The notes beneath the pieces are model-generated. The model searched no databases, was not told where the DNA came from, and was given only the letters and a program-made list of their open reading frames with translations. A stretch of DNA of 64,000 nt from Streptomyces piniterrae (GTDB taxonomy: Bacteria > Actinomycetota > Actinomycetes > Streptomycetales > Streptomycetaceae): NCBI RefSeq assembly GCF_005048155.1, contig NZ_SUMB01000001.1, positions 372,001-436,000 on the forward strand. The letters run 5' to 3'. Of this stretch, positions 27,109-36,468 are shown one piece after another. The position numbers and the translations under genes were made by a program. Every line of letters starts with the position of its first letter. The first letter of the stretch is position 1.

Positions 27109-28149
27109 ATGTCGCGCGAGAATCAGTTACCCGTCGAGGCCCGGGACACGCTGGCCCGGCTTGTGTACGGCGCCATGGCGGCACAGGCGGTGGGCGCCGC
27201 CGTCCGGCTGGGCGTGGTCGATCTGATCGGCGACGGCGAGCGTACGGCGGACGAACTGGCGGCGGAGTGCGCGGCCCGGCCGCAGGCGATGGGCCGGCTG
27301 CTCAGGGCGCTGGCCGGGCTGGGGCTGCTGGCCGAACGCACACCGGGCCGGTTCGCCGTCACGCCGGCCGGCGGCCTGCTGCGCGCCGCCGGCCCCGATT
27401 CGCTGCACTCCTTCGCCCGGGTGTTCACCGACCCTGCCATGCTCCGGGCCTGGGAGCGCCTGGACGACAGCGTGCGCACCGGGGAGACCTCCTTCGACGC
27501 CGTCTTCGGGAAGGACTTCTTCGGCTATCTCGCCGAACGGCCGGAGCTCTCCGCCGAGTTCAATGCCGCGATGAGCGAGGCCACGCGGGATACGGCCCGG
27601 CTGGTGCCGGCGGCGTTCGACTTCGGCGCGTTCACCACCGTGGCCGATATCGGCGGTGGCGACGGCACGTTGCTGGCCGCGATTCTGGCGGCGCATCCGG
27701 GGCTCAACGGCATCGTCTTCGACACGGCGGAGGGGCTGGCGCAGGCCGGTGCGAAGCTGGCGCGCGCGGGGGTGGACGGCCGTTCCTCGCTGGTGACCGG
27801 GGATTTCTTCGCCCACGCTCCCGAAGGCGCTGACCTGTATCTCCTCAAGAGCGTGCTGCACGACTGGAGCGACGAGCAGTGCGCGGACATCCTCCGGCAC
27901 TGCCGGCGGGTCATTCCGGGCGGCGGCCGGCTGCTGATCGTCGAGCCGGTGCTGCCGCCCGTCGTGGATCCGTCCGGGTCCGGCCTGGTCTATCTCAGTG
28001 ACCTCAACATGCTGGTCAATGTCGGCGGCCGGGAGCGCACCCGCGACGACTTCGAGCGGCTGTGCCGCGACACCGGCTTCGAGCTCCGAGCGCTCACACC
28101 GCTGCCGAAGCCCAACCGCTTCTCCGTCATCGAGGCCGCGCCGGTGTGA
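27109..28149 (+). CDS. O-methyltransferase (acetylserotonin/hydroxyindole type)
   Basis: A 346-residue Methyltransf_2-family enzyme. An N-terminal dimerisation/winged-helix domain (LVYGAMAAQAVGAAVRLGVVDLI, ADELAAECAARPQAMGRLLRAL) is followed by a SAM domain with VADIGGGDGTLLAAIL, LYLLKSVLHDWSDEQC and GGGRLLIVEPVLP. The His in LHDWSD is the catalytic base of this family, which methylates phenolic hydroxyls. ATG at 27109 with AGAGAGG upstream; the longer frame would run through the iron box. An iron-box-like site lies upstream, and an alkylsulfatase gene follows. Confidence 0.88.
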   Translation: MSRENQLPVEARDTLARLVYGAMAAQAVGAAVRLGVVDLIGDGERTADELAAECAARPQAMGRLLRALAGLGLLAERTPGRFAVTPAGGLLRAAGPDSLHSFARVFTDPAMLRAWERLDDSVRTGETSFDAVFGKDFFGYLAERPELSAEFNAAMSEATRDTARLVPAAFDFGAFTTVADIGGGDGTLLAAILAAHPGLNGIVFDTAEGLAQAGAKLARAGVDGRSSLVTGDFFAHAPEGADLYLLKSVLHDWSDEQCADILRHCRRVIPGGGRLLIVEPVLPPVVDPSGSGLVYLSDLNMLVNVGGRERTRDDFERLCRDTGFELRALTPLPKPNRFSVIEAAPV

Positions 28150-28284
28150 TCCGGTGGGCGGGGCGGTGGCCCCATGGTGCCCCCGTGGGGGAGGGGGCGC
28201 CGGGCCGCGCCCCGCCGAAGCGGCCACGACTCAGCCCACCGCACACATGCAATAACGGGACAAATCTGGGTAAATCTCTCCTGC

Positions 28285-28304
28285 GGGTCATCCGACGGTG
28301 ACCC
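28285..28304. promoter_or_regulatory. Inverted repeat GGGTCA-N8-TGACCC
   Basis: A perfect 6-bp dyad, 24 bp upstream of the alkylsulfatase GTG, in the 179-bp gap after the O-methyltransferase. It could be a regulator site or a small terminator-like structure. Confidence 0.35.
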
Positions 28305-28328
28305 GACTCCCCGGAGAGGTAGCGCCCT

Positions 28329-30161
28329 GTGACTGCTGTGCCCGTCGACGACCACCAGGACTTCGCGGATGCCGATCGCGGCTTCATCGCGCCGCTCGAC
28401 CCGCCCCAGGTCATCGCGGCGGACGGACGGGTCGTCTGGGACGCCGAGGCGTACAGCTTTCTGGCCGGAAACTGCCCCGGCACGGCGAACGAGAGCCTGT
28501 GGCGCCAGGGCCGGCTGGTGAGCCGGCAGGGCCTGTACGAGGTGACCGAGGGCATCTACCAGGTGCGGGGCCTCGACCTGTCGAACATGACGCTGGTCGA
28601 GGGGGAGCGCGGCGTCATCGTCATCGACCCGCTCGTCTCGGCCGAGACCGCGGCCGCGGCGCTGGAGCTCTACCGCAAGCACCGGGGCGACCGGCCGGTC
28701 TCCGGGCTGATCTACACCCGCTCGCACGCGGACCACTTCGGCGGCGGACGCGGGGTGCTGCCGCACGGTCACAACGCGGTACCGGTCCTCGCGCCGGCCG
28801 GTTTCCTGGAGCACGCGGTCAGCGAGAACGTCTACGCGGGCACGGCGATGGCCCGGCGCGCCGTGTACATGTACGGCGCGGAACTCCCCAAGGGGCCGGC
28901 CGGCCAGATCGGCTGCGGCCTCGGCGCCACCAACTCCACCGGCACCCTGACCCTCATCCCGCCGACCGTGGACATCACCAGCACCGGGCAGGAGGAGATC
29001 GTCGACGGGGTGCGGCTCGTTTTCCAGCTCACCCCGGGACCTGACGCGCCCGCGGAGATGAACTTCTACTTTCCCGCGCAGCAGGCGCTGTGCACGGCCG
29101 AGAGCGCGACCCACACGATGCACAACATCCTGGCGCTGCGCGGCGCGGCCGTCCGTGACACCAGGATCTGGTCCCACTGCCTCAGTGAGGCCCTCGCGCT
29201 GTTCGGTGAGGAGGTGGAGGTCGCCTTCGCGTCCCACCACTGGCCGACCTGGGGCAAGGACCGGATCAGAACCCTGCTCGCGAACCAGCGCGACCTGTAC
29301 GCGTATCTGCACGATCAGACGCTGCGGCTGCTCAACGAGGGCCTGACCGGCAACGAGATCGCCGAGGAACTGCGGCTGCCCCCGGGGCTGGAGCGGGTGT
29401 GGGCCAGCCATGGCTACTACGGCTCGCTGAGCCACAACGTCAAGGCGATCTACCAGCGCTACATGGGCTGGTTCGACGGAAACCCGGCGCATCTGTGGGA
29501 GCACCCGCCGGTGGAGCAGGCCAAGCGCTATGTGGCCGCTCTGGGCGGCATCGATGCCACGGTGGCGGCGGGAAGAAGGTTCGCCGACTCCGGTGATCTG
29601 CGGTTCGCGGCGACGCTCCTGAACCACGCCGTCTTCGCCGACCCCGGGCACGTCGGCGCGCGGCACGAACTGGCCGCGGTCTACGACCGGCTTGGCCAGG
29701 GCTGCGAGAACGGCACCTGGCGCAACTTCTATCTCACCGGCGCGATGGAACTGCGCGGCGCCCCGGCGCCGGTGAGGGCGGACGCCGCCGGCCCCGAGAT
29801 CGCCGCGGCGCTGACCGTCGATCAGCTCATCGATTCGCTCGCCATCCGTGTCGACGGCCCCAGGGCCTGGGCGTCCTCGCTCACCATGGACTGGTATCTC
29901 GCCGACGAGGACCGCACCTGGCGGCTGACGCTGTCCAACGGGGCGCTCACCTACCGCAGTACGGCCGGCGCGCCGACCGCGTCCGGCACGTCCGAGGGGC
30001 GGCCGGACCTGACCGTGACGCTCACCAAGCCCGAACTGCTCGGCATCGTCGCCGGGCGGGTGCCGGCCGGTGTCACGGAGGAGGGCGAGGCCGGCGCGCT
30101 GAACGCGCTGCTCGGGCTGCTGACCAGCCCGGATCCCGACTTCCCGATCGTCACCCCCTGA
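28329..30161 (+). CDS. Alkylsulfatase-family metallo-beta-lactamase (SdsA1-like) with altered metal motif
   Basis: A 610-residue protein with the three-part SdsA1 organisation: MBL domain (about 60-390), dimerisation helices, and a C-terminal SCP2-like domain (about 490-610; [29 protein letters not shown]). Family members hydrolyse alkyl sulfate esters. The first histidine of the T-H-S-H-x-D-H-F-G-G zinc motif is Arg131 here ([12 protein letters not shown]), while H133, D135, H136, the [12 protein letters not shown] glutamate and the SHHWPTWG histidine are kept. One Zn1 ligand is therefore missing and activity may be changed or lost. No signal peptide is evident, so it is probably cytoplasmic. 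GTG start with GGAGAGG upstream. Confidence 0.88.
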   Translation: MTAVPVDDHQDFADADRGFIAPLDPPQVIAADGRVVWDAEAYSFLAGNCPGTANESLWRQGRLVSRQGLYEVTEGIYQVRGLDLSNMTLVEGERGVIVIDPLVSAETAAAALELYRKHRGDRPVSGLIYTRSHADHFGGGRGVLPHGHNAVPVLAPAGFLEHAVSENVYAGTAMARRAVYMYGAELPKGPAGQIGCGLGATNSTGTLTLIPPTVDITSTGQEEIVDGVRLVFQLTPGPDAPAEMNFYFPAQQALCTAESATHTMHNILALRGAAVRDTRIWSHCLSEALALFGEEVEVAFASHHWPTWGKDRIRTLLANQRDLYAYLHDQTLRLLNEGLTGNEIAEELRLPPGLERVWASHGYYGSLSHNVKAIYQRYMGWFDGNPAHLWEHPPVEQAKRYVAALGGIDATVAAGRRFADSGDLRFAATLLNHAVFADPGHVGARHELAAVYDRLGQGCENGTWRNFYLTGAMELRGAPAPVRADAAGPEIAAALTVDQLIDSLAIRVDGPRAWASSLTMDWYLADEDRTWRLTLSNGALTYRSTAGAPTASGTSEGRPDLTVTLTKPELLGIVAGRVPAGVTEEGEAGALNALLGLLTSPDPDFPIVTP

Positions 30162-30182
30162 CCCTCACCATGAGCGACTCCA

Positions 30183-30201
30183 TTAGGTTAGGCTTACCTA
30201 A
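30183..30201. promoter_or_regulatory. Iron box TTAGGTTAGGCTTACCTAA
   Basis: A 19-bp site differing at one position from the actinobacterial DtxR/IdeR/DmdR1 consensus TTAGGTTAGGCTAACCTAA. It lies 38 bp upstream of the dihydroxybenzoate-dehydrogenase start. It predicts iron repression of the operon that follows. Confidence 0.92.
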
Positions 30202-30238
30202 GTTGATCCGGGGCGAGGTGTCCGAGAAGGGGTATGAC

Positions 30239-31024
30239 GTGCGGGAATCCGAACTTTCCGGGCGGACGGCGCTGGTCACCGGCGCCGGACGGGGCATCGG
30301 CGAGGCCGTGGCCCGACTGCTGGCCGAACGCGGCGCGCACGTGGTCGCCGTGGACCGGGACGCCGCCGGCATCACCGCACTGGAGGCGAACTCGTCATCC
30401 GGTCCCGCTCGTATCACCGCCCGCACCGTCGACATCACCGACCGACCGGCCGTCGACGCGCTGGTGGACGAGGTCGAGCGGACCGTCGGCCCCCTGGACA
30501 TCCTCGTCAATGTGGCCGGCGTGCTGCGGACCGGATCCGTCGTCGAACTCACCGACCAGGACTGGGCGGACACCTTCGCCGTCAACACCACAGGCGTCTT
30601 CCAGGTCTGCCGCGCCGTGGCCCGCCGCATGACCGCCCGCCGGAGCGGCAGCATCATCACGGTCGGCTCCAACGCGGCCGGCGTGCCCCGCGCCGGCCTG
30701 GCCGCCTACGCCGCCTCCAAGGCCGCCGCCACCCTCTTCACCAAAAGCCTCGGCCTGGAACTCGCCCGCACCGGCGTACGGTGCAACGTCGTCTCGCCCG
30801 GCTCCACGAACACGCCCATACAGCGGCAGCTGTGGACCGAGCCGGACTCCCGCGGCCGCGTCATCGAGGGCGACCTCGCGGCGTACCGCGTCGGCATCCC
30901 GCTCGGCCGGCTCGCCGAACCCGTGGACATCGCCGAAGCCGTCGGCTTCCTCGTCTCCGACCGCGCCCGCCACATCACCATGCACGACCTGTACGTCGAC
31001 GGCGGCGCGGCGCTACGGGCCTGA
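30239..31024 (+). CDS. dhbA: 2,3-dihydro-2,3-dihydroxybenzoate dehydrogenase (EntA/DhbA-like)
   Basis: A 261-residue short-chain dehydrogenase, the usual EntA/DhbA length. It has [20 protein letters not shown], the NAG-equivalent [13 protein letters not shown], and the active-site Y-x3-K in [23 protein letters not shown] 30239 was chosen because GAGAAGGGG stands 7 nt upstream and because the longer frame would translate the iron box. It oxidises 2,3-dihydro-2,3-DHB to the catechol 2,3-DHB. It is first gene of the iron-controlled operon, followed by the isochorismatase. Confidence 0.85.
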   Translation: MRESELSGRTALVTGAGRGIGEAVARLLAERGAHVVAVDRDAAGITALEANSSSGPARITARTVDITDRPAVDALVDEVERTVGPLDILVNVAGVLRTGSVVELTDQDWADTFAVNTTGVFQVCRAVARRMTARRSGSIITVGSNAAGVPRAGLAAYAASKAAATLFTKSLGLELARTGVRCNVVSPGSTNTPIQRQLWTEPDSRGRVIEGDLAAYRVGIPLGRLAEPVDIAEAVGFLVSDRARHITMHDLYVDGGAALRA

Positions 31025-31077
31025 CCCCCGCGCCCGCGCGGCCCGCCCCTCCCCGCATCCGTGAAAGGCCCCCCACC

Positions 31078-31719
31078 ATGCCGCTCCCCGCCATCGCCCC
31101 CTACCCGATGCCCAGCTCCGCCGTGCTGCCCCGCAACCGGGTCGACTGGACCGTGCAACCCGCCCGTGCCGTGCTGCTCGTACACGACCTCCAGAACCAC
31201 TTCCTGCGCCCCTTCACCCCGGACGCCGCGCCGCTCACCGAACTCCTCGACAACGTCGGCCGGTTGACGAAACACTGCCGCGCCATCGGCCTGCCCGTCG
31301 TCTACGCCGCCCAGCCCGGCGGCCAGACCCCCGCCCAGCGCGGCCTCCAACAGGACTTCTGGGGCGACGGCGTACCCGACGACCGGGACGCCGAGGGCAT
31401 CGCCGCGGCCGTCGCCCCGCAGCACGGCGACACCCTGCTCACCAAGTGGAAGTACAGCGCCTTCATCCGCACCGACCTCGCGGAGCAGATGTACGACCTC
31501 GGACGCGACCAGCTCATCATCGTCGGCGTCTACGCGCACATCGGAGTGCAGGCGACCGCCTGCGACGCGTGGATGCGGGACATCCAGCCGTTCGTCGTCG
31601 CCGACGCGGTCGCCGACTTCTCCGCCGCCGACCACATCCAGGCACTGCGCTGGGCCGCCCGCACCTGCGCGGCCGTCACCACCACCGAGGCGCTCGTCCA
31701 GAGCATCGAAGGGGCCTGA
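31078..31719 (+). CDS. dhbB: Isochorismatase (EntB/DhbB N-domain-like)
   Basis: A 213-residue isochorismatase. The N-terminus IAPYPMP...[19 protein letters not shown] matches EntB/DhbB/PhzD closely. The catalytic Asp is D37 in HDLQNHFL, and Lys lies in [13 protein letters not shown], followed by [17 protein letters not shown], where Gly takes the cysteine place as in true isochorismatases. The C-terminal aryl carrier domain found in EntB is absent; a 20-codon remnant follows immediately. It converts isochorismate to 2,3-dihydro-DHB for the dehydrogenase upstream. Confidence 0.9.
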   Translation: MPLPAIAPYPMPSSAVLPRNRVDWTVQPARAVLLVHDLQNHFLRPFTPDAAPLTELLDNVGRLTKHCRAIGLPVVYAAQPGGQTPAQRGLQQDFWGDGVPDDRDAEGIAAAVAPQHGDTLLTKWKYSAFIRTDLAEQMYDLGRDQLIIVGVYAHIGVQATACDAWMRDIQPFVVADAVADFSAADHIQALRWAARTCAAVTTTEALVQSIEGA

Positions 31720-31723
31720 CCGC

Positions 31724-31787
31724 CATGGCCCTGACGCCCCAGCAGATCCGCACCGACGTCGCCGAGACGCGGGGGGCCGCGGCATGA
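31724..31787 (+). pseudogene. Remnant of an aryl carrier protein (ArCP)
   Basis: A 20-codon frame, [20 protein letters not shown], starts 4 nt after the isochorismatase stop and overlaps the next gene (ATGA). LTPxQIRxDVAE is the usual first helix of stand-alone ArCPs and of EntB-type C-terminal ArCP domains. The phosphopantetheine serine region is gone. It is most simply the residue of an internal deletion. Translational coupling to the next gene is retained. Confidence 0.55.
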
Positions 31788-33130
31788 CCGCCGTCCAGGC
31801 GGCGGCCCCGCCCGTGCCACGGCCCGGCGTCCGCGGAATCCCCCTCACCGCCGCCCAGACCGGCATCTGGCACGCACAGGCCCTCGACCCCGCCAGCCCC
31901 GCACACCACATCGCGCACTACCTGGAGATCCAAGGCCCGCTGGACCCGGTGCTGTTCGCCGAGGCGCTGCACCGCACCATCGGCGAGGCCGACGCACTGC
32001 GCGTACGGATCGAGGACACCCCCGACGGACCACGGCAGTCCGCCCTCGAAATCGAGCCACCGGGGCACGGCTTCCCGCTGCACGCCGCGACCCTCCTCGA
32101 CCAGGGCGACCCGGACGCGGTCGCCGACGCCTGGATGCGCGACGACCTCGCCCGCCCCTTCGACCTCGCCACCGGCCCCCTCTTCCGGCACGCCCTCTTC
32201 CAGGTCGGCGAGCGCCGCTGGCTCTGGTACCAGCGGGACCACCACCTCATCCTGGACGCCTTCGGCTCCACGCTGCTCGCCGACCGCGCCGCCGAGGTCT
32301 ACACCGCCCTCGCCGCCGGCCGGGAAGCCGGCGCCAGCCCCTTCGGACGCCTCGCCGACCTGCGCGCCGAGGACACCGCCTACCGCGCCTCCGAGGCCTA
32401 CGACATCGACCGCAGCCACTGGAGCGACACCTTCGCCGGCCACCCCGCGCCCCCCACCCTCGCGGGCCGCACCGCCCGCCCGTCGCACACCTTCCTGCGC
32501 CGCACCGCCCGCGTCGGCACCGGCGTCACCGCCCGCATCCAGGCGCTGGCCGGCGCCCTGCACACCACCTGGCCCGAAGTCGTCATCGCCACCCAGGCCT
32601 GGTACGTCGCCCGCGCCACCCACACCACCGAGGTCGTCCTCGGCCTGCCGATGACGGCCCGGACGGGCCCCGCCGCACTGCGCGTCCCCGCCACGGCCGG
32701 GAATCTGCTGCCGCTGCGCCTCACCGTCACCCCGCGCACCACCTTCGCCGAGCTCACCCTGCAGGTCGTCCTCGGTATCCGCGCCGCCCGCCGCCACCAG
32801 CGCTACCGCTACGAGGACATCCGCCGCGACCTCGGCCGGCCCGGCGAGCCGCGGCCGCTGGTCGGCCCGCTGGTCAACGTCATCCCCTACGACCACGGCC
32901 CGGAATTCGCCGGCGCCCCCGGCGACGCCCACCACCTCGCCACCGGACCCGTCGAGGACCTGACCGTCAACCTCTACGACCGGGGCGACGGCGCCGGACT
33001 GCGCATCGACTACGACGGCAATCCCGCGCTGTACGAGGACCGCGAACTCGCCTCACACCAGGCCAGGTTCCTGGACCTCCTCGGCCGTATCGCGGACACC
33101 GACCCACACACTCCGCTGCCACGACCATGA
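31784..33130 (+). CDS. Stand-alone NRPS condensation domain (EntF-type)
   Basis: A 448-residue single C domain. The N-terminus [21 protein letters not shown] is motif C1, [18 protein letters not shown] carries C3 with H153-H154-x3-D158, but the following Gly is Ala159. GLPMTARTG is C4/C5. The sequence style is that of the first C domain of EntF/DhbF, which couples DHB to an amino acid. The A, T and TE domains that normally follow are missing, and the protein ends right after the C domain ([17 protein letters not shown]). It is coupled by ATGA to the esterase gene. It may be a truncated NRPS or a trans-acting C domain. Confidence 0.85.
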   Translation: MTAVQAAAPPVPRPGVRGIPLTAAQTGIWHAQALDPASPAHHIAHYLEIQGPLDPVLFAEALHRTIGEADALRVRIEDTPDGPRQSALEIEPPGHGFPLHAATLLDQGDPDAVADAWMRDDLARPFDLATGPLFRHALFQVGERRWLWYQRDHHLILDAFGSTLLADRAAEVYTALAAGREAGASPFGRLADLRAEDTAYRASEAYDIDRSHWSDTFAGHPAPPTLAGRTARPSHTFLRRTARVGTGVTARIQALAGALHTTWPEVVIATQAWYVARATHTTEVVLGLPMTARTGPAALRVPATAGNLLPLRLTVTPRTTFAELTLQVVLGIRAARRHQRYRYEDIRRDLGRPGEPRPLVGPLVNVIPYDHGPEFAGAPGDAHHLATGPVEDLTVNLYDRGDGAGLRIDYDGNPALYEDRELASHQARFLDLLGRIADTDPHTPLPRP

Positions 33131-34485
33131 ACCCACCACGCAAGCAATTACGGCCCGTCAACGCTGATTTGACGGTGCATCAGCACTTACAAGAAATCGG
33201 GGAACCCATGCGCGCCCTGTTCGCCGCGCCCGCCACGGCTGCCACCAGCTCCCGCATCGCCCGCCTCACCGCTCGGCTCGCCGACGCCGCACCGGACGAA
33301 CTCACCGCCCTGCAGGACGAGTTCTGGGCGGCCGCCGAACGCGACGGCACACCCCTGATCGAACCCCTCGACGGCGACCCCGACCACCACGCCGTCACCT
33401 TCCTGTGGCGCGGCCACCGCGCCACCCGCCAGGTCCTGCTGCTCGCCGGCCACCTCACCGACCGCGACCACCTCGCCGGCTCCCTCCTCGGCCGGATACC
33501 GGGCACCGACATCTGGCACCGCACCCACCGGCTGCGCGCCGACCACCGCGGCTCCTACCGCCTCGTCGCCGACATCTCACCGGGCCCGCCGCCGACCGCC
33601 GCGGAACCGCTCCAGCAACGCCTCCGCGGACTCTCCGCACACGCCGCCCCCGACCCCCTCAACTCCCACACGCTGCCCGGACGCCGGCAAGGACCCGGCA
33701 GCTCGCTCTTCGAACTGCCCAAGGCGCCGGCGCAACCCTGGCGGGCACGGCGTGCCGGCATACCCCGCGGCACCGTCGAGCGGCACCGGCGCCCCGGCAC
33801 GCCCCTCGGCGACGAACACGACATCTTCGTCTACGTCCCGCCGGGCGCCCCGCCCGCCCCTCTTGACGTACTGGTCCTCTGCGACGGCGACATATGGTTC
33901 GGCGCGCTCGACGCACAGCACACCTTCGACGCGCTGATCGCCGACGGCGCCGTGCCACCGCTGCTCGTGCTCGCACCCGGCTCCGGCGACAACGTTTCCC
34001 GAGGGCGGGAAGTGGGCGCCCGCGACCCCTACGCCGACTTCCTCGCCGACGAACTGCTGCCCTGGGCGGCGGCCCGCTGGCCGGTCACCACGGACCCGGC
34101 CCGCACCGTGGTCGCCGGCCAGAGCCTGGGCGGGCTGGCCGCGCTGTACGCCTGCCTCCGCCACCCCGACCGGTTCGGCAACGCACTGGCCCAGTCACCG
34201 TCCCTGTGGTGGCGCCCCGGCCTGCCGCACGCCGTACCGAAGACGCTGCCCGAGGGCGCCCCCTGGCTGGCCCGGCGCTTCACCGACGCCGCCCCCGGCG
34301 CCATCCGCGTCCATCTCGACGTCGGCCTGCACGAGGGCGCGACGGTCGAGCTGAGCCGCGCCTTCCACGACGCCCTGGACGCCCACGGCCATCCGGTCAC
34401 CCGCACCGAATTCAACGGCGGCCACGACTACGCGTGCTGGCGGGGCGGGCTCGCGGACGGCGTGGTGGCGCTCCTCGGACGCTGA
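33127..34485 (+). CDS. Enterobactin-esterase-like protein (Fes/IroD family)
   Basis: A 452-residue protein. An N-terminal Fes domain (about 50-170; VTFLWRGHRATRQVLLLAGHLTD, WHRTHRLRADHRGSYRLV) precedes an alpha/beta-hydrolase domain with the nucleophile in VVAGQSLGGLAALYA and His in NGGHDYACW. Fes-type esterases cleave tri-lactone ferric catecholates inside the cell to release iron. The start is either ATG 33127 (ATGA overlap) or ATG 33208, which has GGGGAA upstream; a 7-bp hairpin between them favours the second. Confidence 0.88.
   Translation: MNPPRKQLRPVNADLTVHQHLQEIGEPMRALFAAPATAATSSRIARLTARLADAAPDELTALQDEFWAAAERDGTPLIEPLDGDPDHHAVTFLWRGHRATRQVLLLAGHLTDRDHLAGSLLGRIPGTDIWHRTHRLRADHRGSYRLVADISPGPPPTAAEPLQQRLRGLSAHAAPDPLNSHTLPGRRQGPGSSLFELPKAPAQPWRARRAGIPRGTVERHRRPGTPLGDEHDIFVYVPPGAPPAPLDVLVLCDGDIWFGALDAQHTFDALIADGAVPPLLVLAPGSGDNVSRGREVGARDPYADFLADELLPWAAARWPVTTDPARTVVAGQSLGGLAALYACLRHPDRFGNALAQSPSLWWRPGLPHAVPKTLPEGAPWLARRFTDAAPGAIRVHLDVGLHEGATVELSRAFHDALDAHGHPVTRTEFNGGHDYACWRGGLADGVVALLGR
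33155..33175. other. Hairpin CCGTCAA / TTGACGG
   Basis: A perfect 7-bp inverted repeat with a 7-nt loop lies inside the first 16 codons of the annotated esterase frame, in a locally AT-rich stretch. If translation starts at 33208, this is an intergenic processing or termination structure. Confidence 0.4.
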
Positions 34486-34507
34486 CCCCGCCGCACCTCG
34501 TCCGCCC

Positions 34508-35542
34508 TCACACCTTCGGATCCCCCGCCAGCGCGTACAGCAGCTCATAGGGGGTGTGCACCATGCGACAGGTGCGGCCGTAGTGGCGGGTGGCGACGGC
34601 GGCCAGGCCCGTTCCGGACGCCGGGTGGTAGCCGAGGAACGCCTGCTGGCCGAAGGTCGCCCCGACGTGGAAGAGCAACGGGCCGCCCGCGGCCGGGTGC
34701 TGGAACCACGTCAGGGTGTGCGTGTTGCGGTGCCGCCAGCCACGGCGCAGCTGCGGCACCTGCACATCGCGCAGCGCCTGCGGCAGCGCCGTGGCCTCGG
34801 GGAACAGCAGCGCCTCCAGATAGGTGAGCAGATCGTCCGGGGTGGCGCGGACGGCACCGGCGGCGATGAAACCGCCCATGTCGGTGGACGGAACGGAGAC
34901 GCCGCCGCGCTTGCGGTGACCGATGGCGTCGGTGCCGGTGGGACCGGGCCCCAGGGTGGTGCCGGTCAGTTTGAGGGGGTGCAGCACCCGCTCGGTCAGC
35001 AGCGTGGCGTAATCGGAGCCGGCGGCCCGGGACATGGCCGGGCCCAGCAGCGCCAGCCCGAAGTTCGAGTAGTGCCAGCGGGTGCCGGGAGTGTGCCGGG
35101 GCCGGGTGCGCGCGAAGGTGTGCAACAGACGCTCGGTGTCGTACCGGCCGTAGGCGTTGGTGTACGGGTGCAGCAGCGCGCCGGCCGTCAGATCGCGGGG
35201 AATACGGGGCAGCCCGGCGGTGTGGGTGGCCAGATGCCGCAGCGCGATCCGGCGCGAGTCGGCGTACGGCAGCCGCAGGCCCGGCAGATAGGCCGCGAGC
35301 GGGTCGTCCAGCGACAGCACGCCCGACCGGGCCAGCTCGGCGAGCAGCAGCACGGTGTAGGTCTTGGTCAGCGAACCCAGTTCGTAGTGCAGCGCATGCC
35401 GGGGTGTGGGCGGGGCGAGCGCGGTGCCGCCGGTGATGACGGTTCGCCGGTCGTTGCGGGTGACCGCGAGCACCACGTCCGGCGCGTCGATGGCGGTGAC
35501 CGCGTCCGCGAGGCGGTCCGCGAGCAGGTTTCCCGTGCCCAT
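34508..35542 (-). CDS. Serine hydrolase (beta-lactamase family), last gene of peptide operon
   Basis: A 344-residue penicillin-binding-like hydrolase without a signal peptide. SxxK is S57-L-T-K60 in LGSLTKTYTVLLLAEL, YxN is in RWHYSNFGLALLG, and a HVG block (LFHVGATFGQQ) replaces K-T-G. Its ATG overlaps the preceding stop (TGATG), so it belongs to the five-gene minus-strand operon. Cytoplasmic members of this family can be esterases, acyltransferases or D-peptidases. In a peptide-linked operon it could be the processing or releasing enzyme, but that is inference. Confidence 0.85.
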   Translation of the reverse strand: MGTGNLLADRLADAVTAIDAPDVVLAVTRNDRRTVITGGTALAPPTPRHALHYELGSLTKTYTVLLLAELARSGVLSLDDPLAAYLPGLRLPYADSRRIALRHLATHTAGLPRIPRDLTAGALLHPYTNAYGRYDTERLLHTFARTRPRHTPGTRWHYSNFGLALLGPAMSRAAGSDYATLLTERVLHPLKLTGTTLGPGPTGTDAIGHRKRGGVSVPSTDMGGFIAAGAVRATPDDLLTYLEALLFPEATALPQALRDVQVPQLRRGWRHRNTHTLTWFQHPAAGGPLLFHVGATFGQQAFLGYHPASGTGLAAVATRHYGRTCRMVHTPYELLYALAGDPKV

Positions 35543-36468
35543 CAGGCGACGTCGGCGGAGAGCGCCCGGGAGGTGGCCATCGCGGACGCGAACGCCGCCA
35601 CCAGAGTGGGGTGGTGGACCACGTCGAAGACCTCCGCCTCGTCGCCGTCCGGCATCCCGCGCTGGACGGGCATCGCACCCGAGTCGGACTGCGCGGCGGC
35701 GTACCGCTCCCACATCCGCGCGTCCAGCGAGGGCCGCGGCAGACAGGCGTCCACGACGAGGAGTTCACCGAGCAGATCCCAGTGCTCCAGATCCGCCCAG
35801 CCATCCATCCAGGCCGGCAGATACAGCGCGAGATAGGAGGCGATCGCCGGCGGGATACGCTCCGGCGCCTCTCCCCAGTTGGTCAGATGGAAAACGGTGT
35901 GCGTGACGTCGTACGCGATATGCAGCTGCACCGCCCACGGCTCGGGCCGCCGGCCGAGCCAGGTCCGCTCCACCGCCAGGTCGAAGTCGGCGCTGGGCGT
36001 GAGCCCCATCTTGCGTTCGGCGTTGAGCACACCGAGCCGCCGGTTGGGCACCATCTCCAGCGCCGTCCAGGTCGTGGTGCGCCGGCAGATCTCCATGGCC
36101 GACTCCAGGCCGGGATGCCGGTAGCCCAGCTCGTGGAAGGCCGCATAGACCTCCAGGGGAACGGGGGAGAGCGGCTCGTCGTGCTGGAGGGCGGCCAGCA
36201 CATTGCCGCCGTCCAGCAGTTCCCGCCAGGCGAAGTCCAACAGCTGCCCGGCGCGGGCGTGCTGCCGGGAACCGGCCACGCCCTCCCGGAACAGCACCTG
36301 CATATTGATCACCAACTCCCCGATGGGTTTGAGGCGTTCGATGAGCGCGCCTCCGGTGGCGTGGTCCTCGGGGGTCAGCCGGAAGTGCTCGCGGTGCTCG
36401 TCGAGCCAGGTCAGGGCCCGGTCGCCGACACCGTGCAGGAGCGCGGGGGGTGCGGCCGTCACTGTCAC
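35542..36468 (-). CDS. Uncharacterised protein, paralogue A of an adjacent pair
   Basis: A 308-residue, mostly helical soluble protein. It shares several blocks with the gene upstream: RLGVLNAERKMGLTP, the His-rich AYDVTHTVFHLTNWGEAP, and WDLLGELLVVDACLPRP. The invariant T-H-x-x-F-H-L-T-x-W-G with two histidines suggests a metal or catalytic site. From memory it may belong to the unassigned family DUF6895, which I could not verify. It overlaps both neighbours by 1-4 nt, so the operon is translationally coupled. Confidence 0.75.
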   Translation of the reverse strand: MTVTAAPPALLHGVGDRALTWLDEHREHFRLTPEDHATGGALIERLKPIGELVINMQVLFREGVAGSRQHARAGQLLDFAWRELLDGGNVLAALQHDEPLSPVPLEVYAAFHELGYRHPGLESAMEICRRTTTWTALEMVPNRRLGVLNAERKMGLTPSADFDLAVERTWLGRRPEPWAVQLHIAYDVTHTVFHLTNWGEAPERIPPAIASYLALYLPAWMDGWADLEHWDLLGELLVVDACLPRPSLDARMWERYAAAQSDSGAMPVQRGMPDGDEAEVFDVVHHPTLVAAFASAMATSRALSADVA

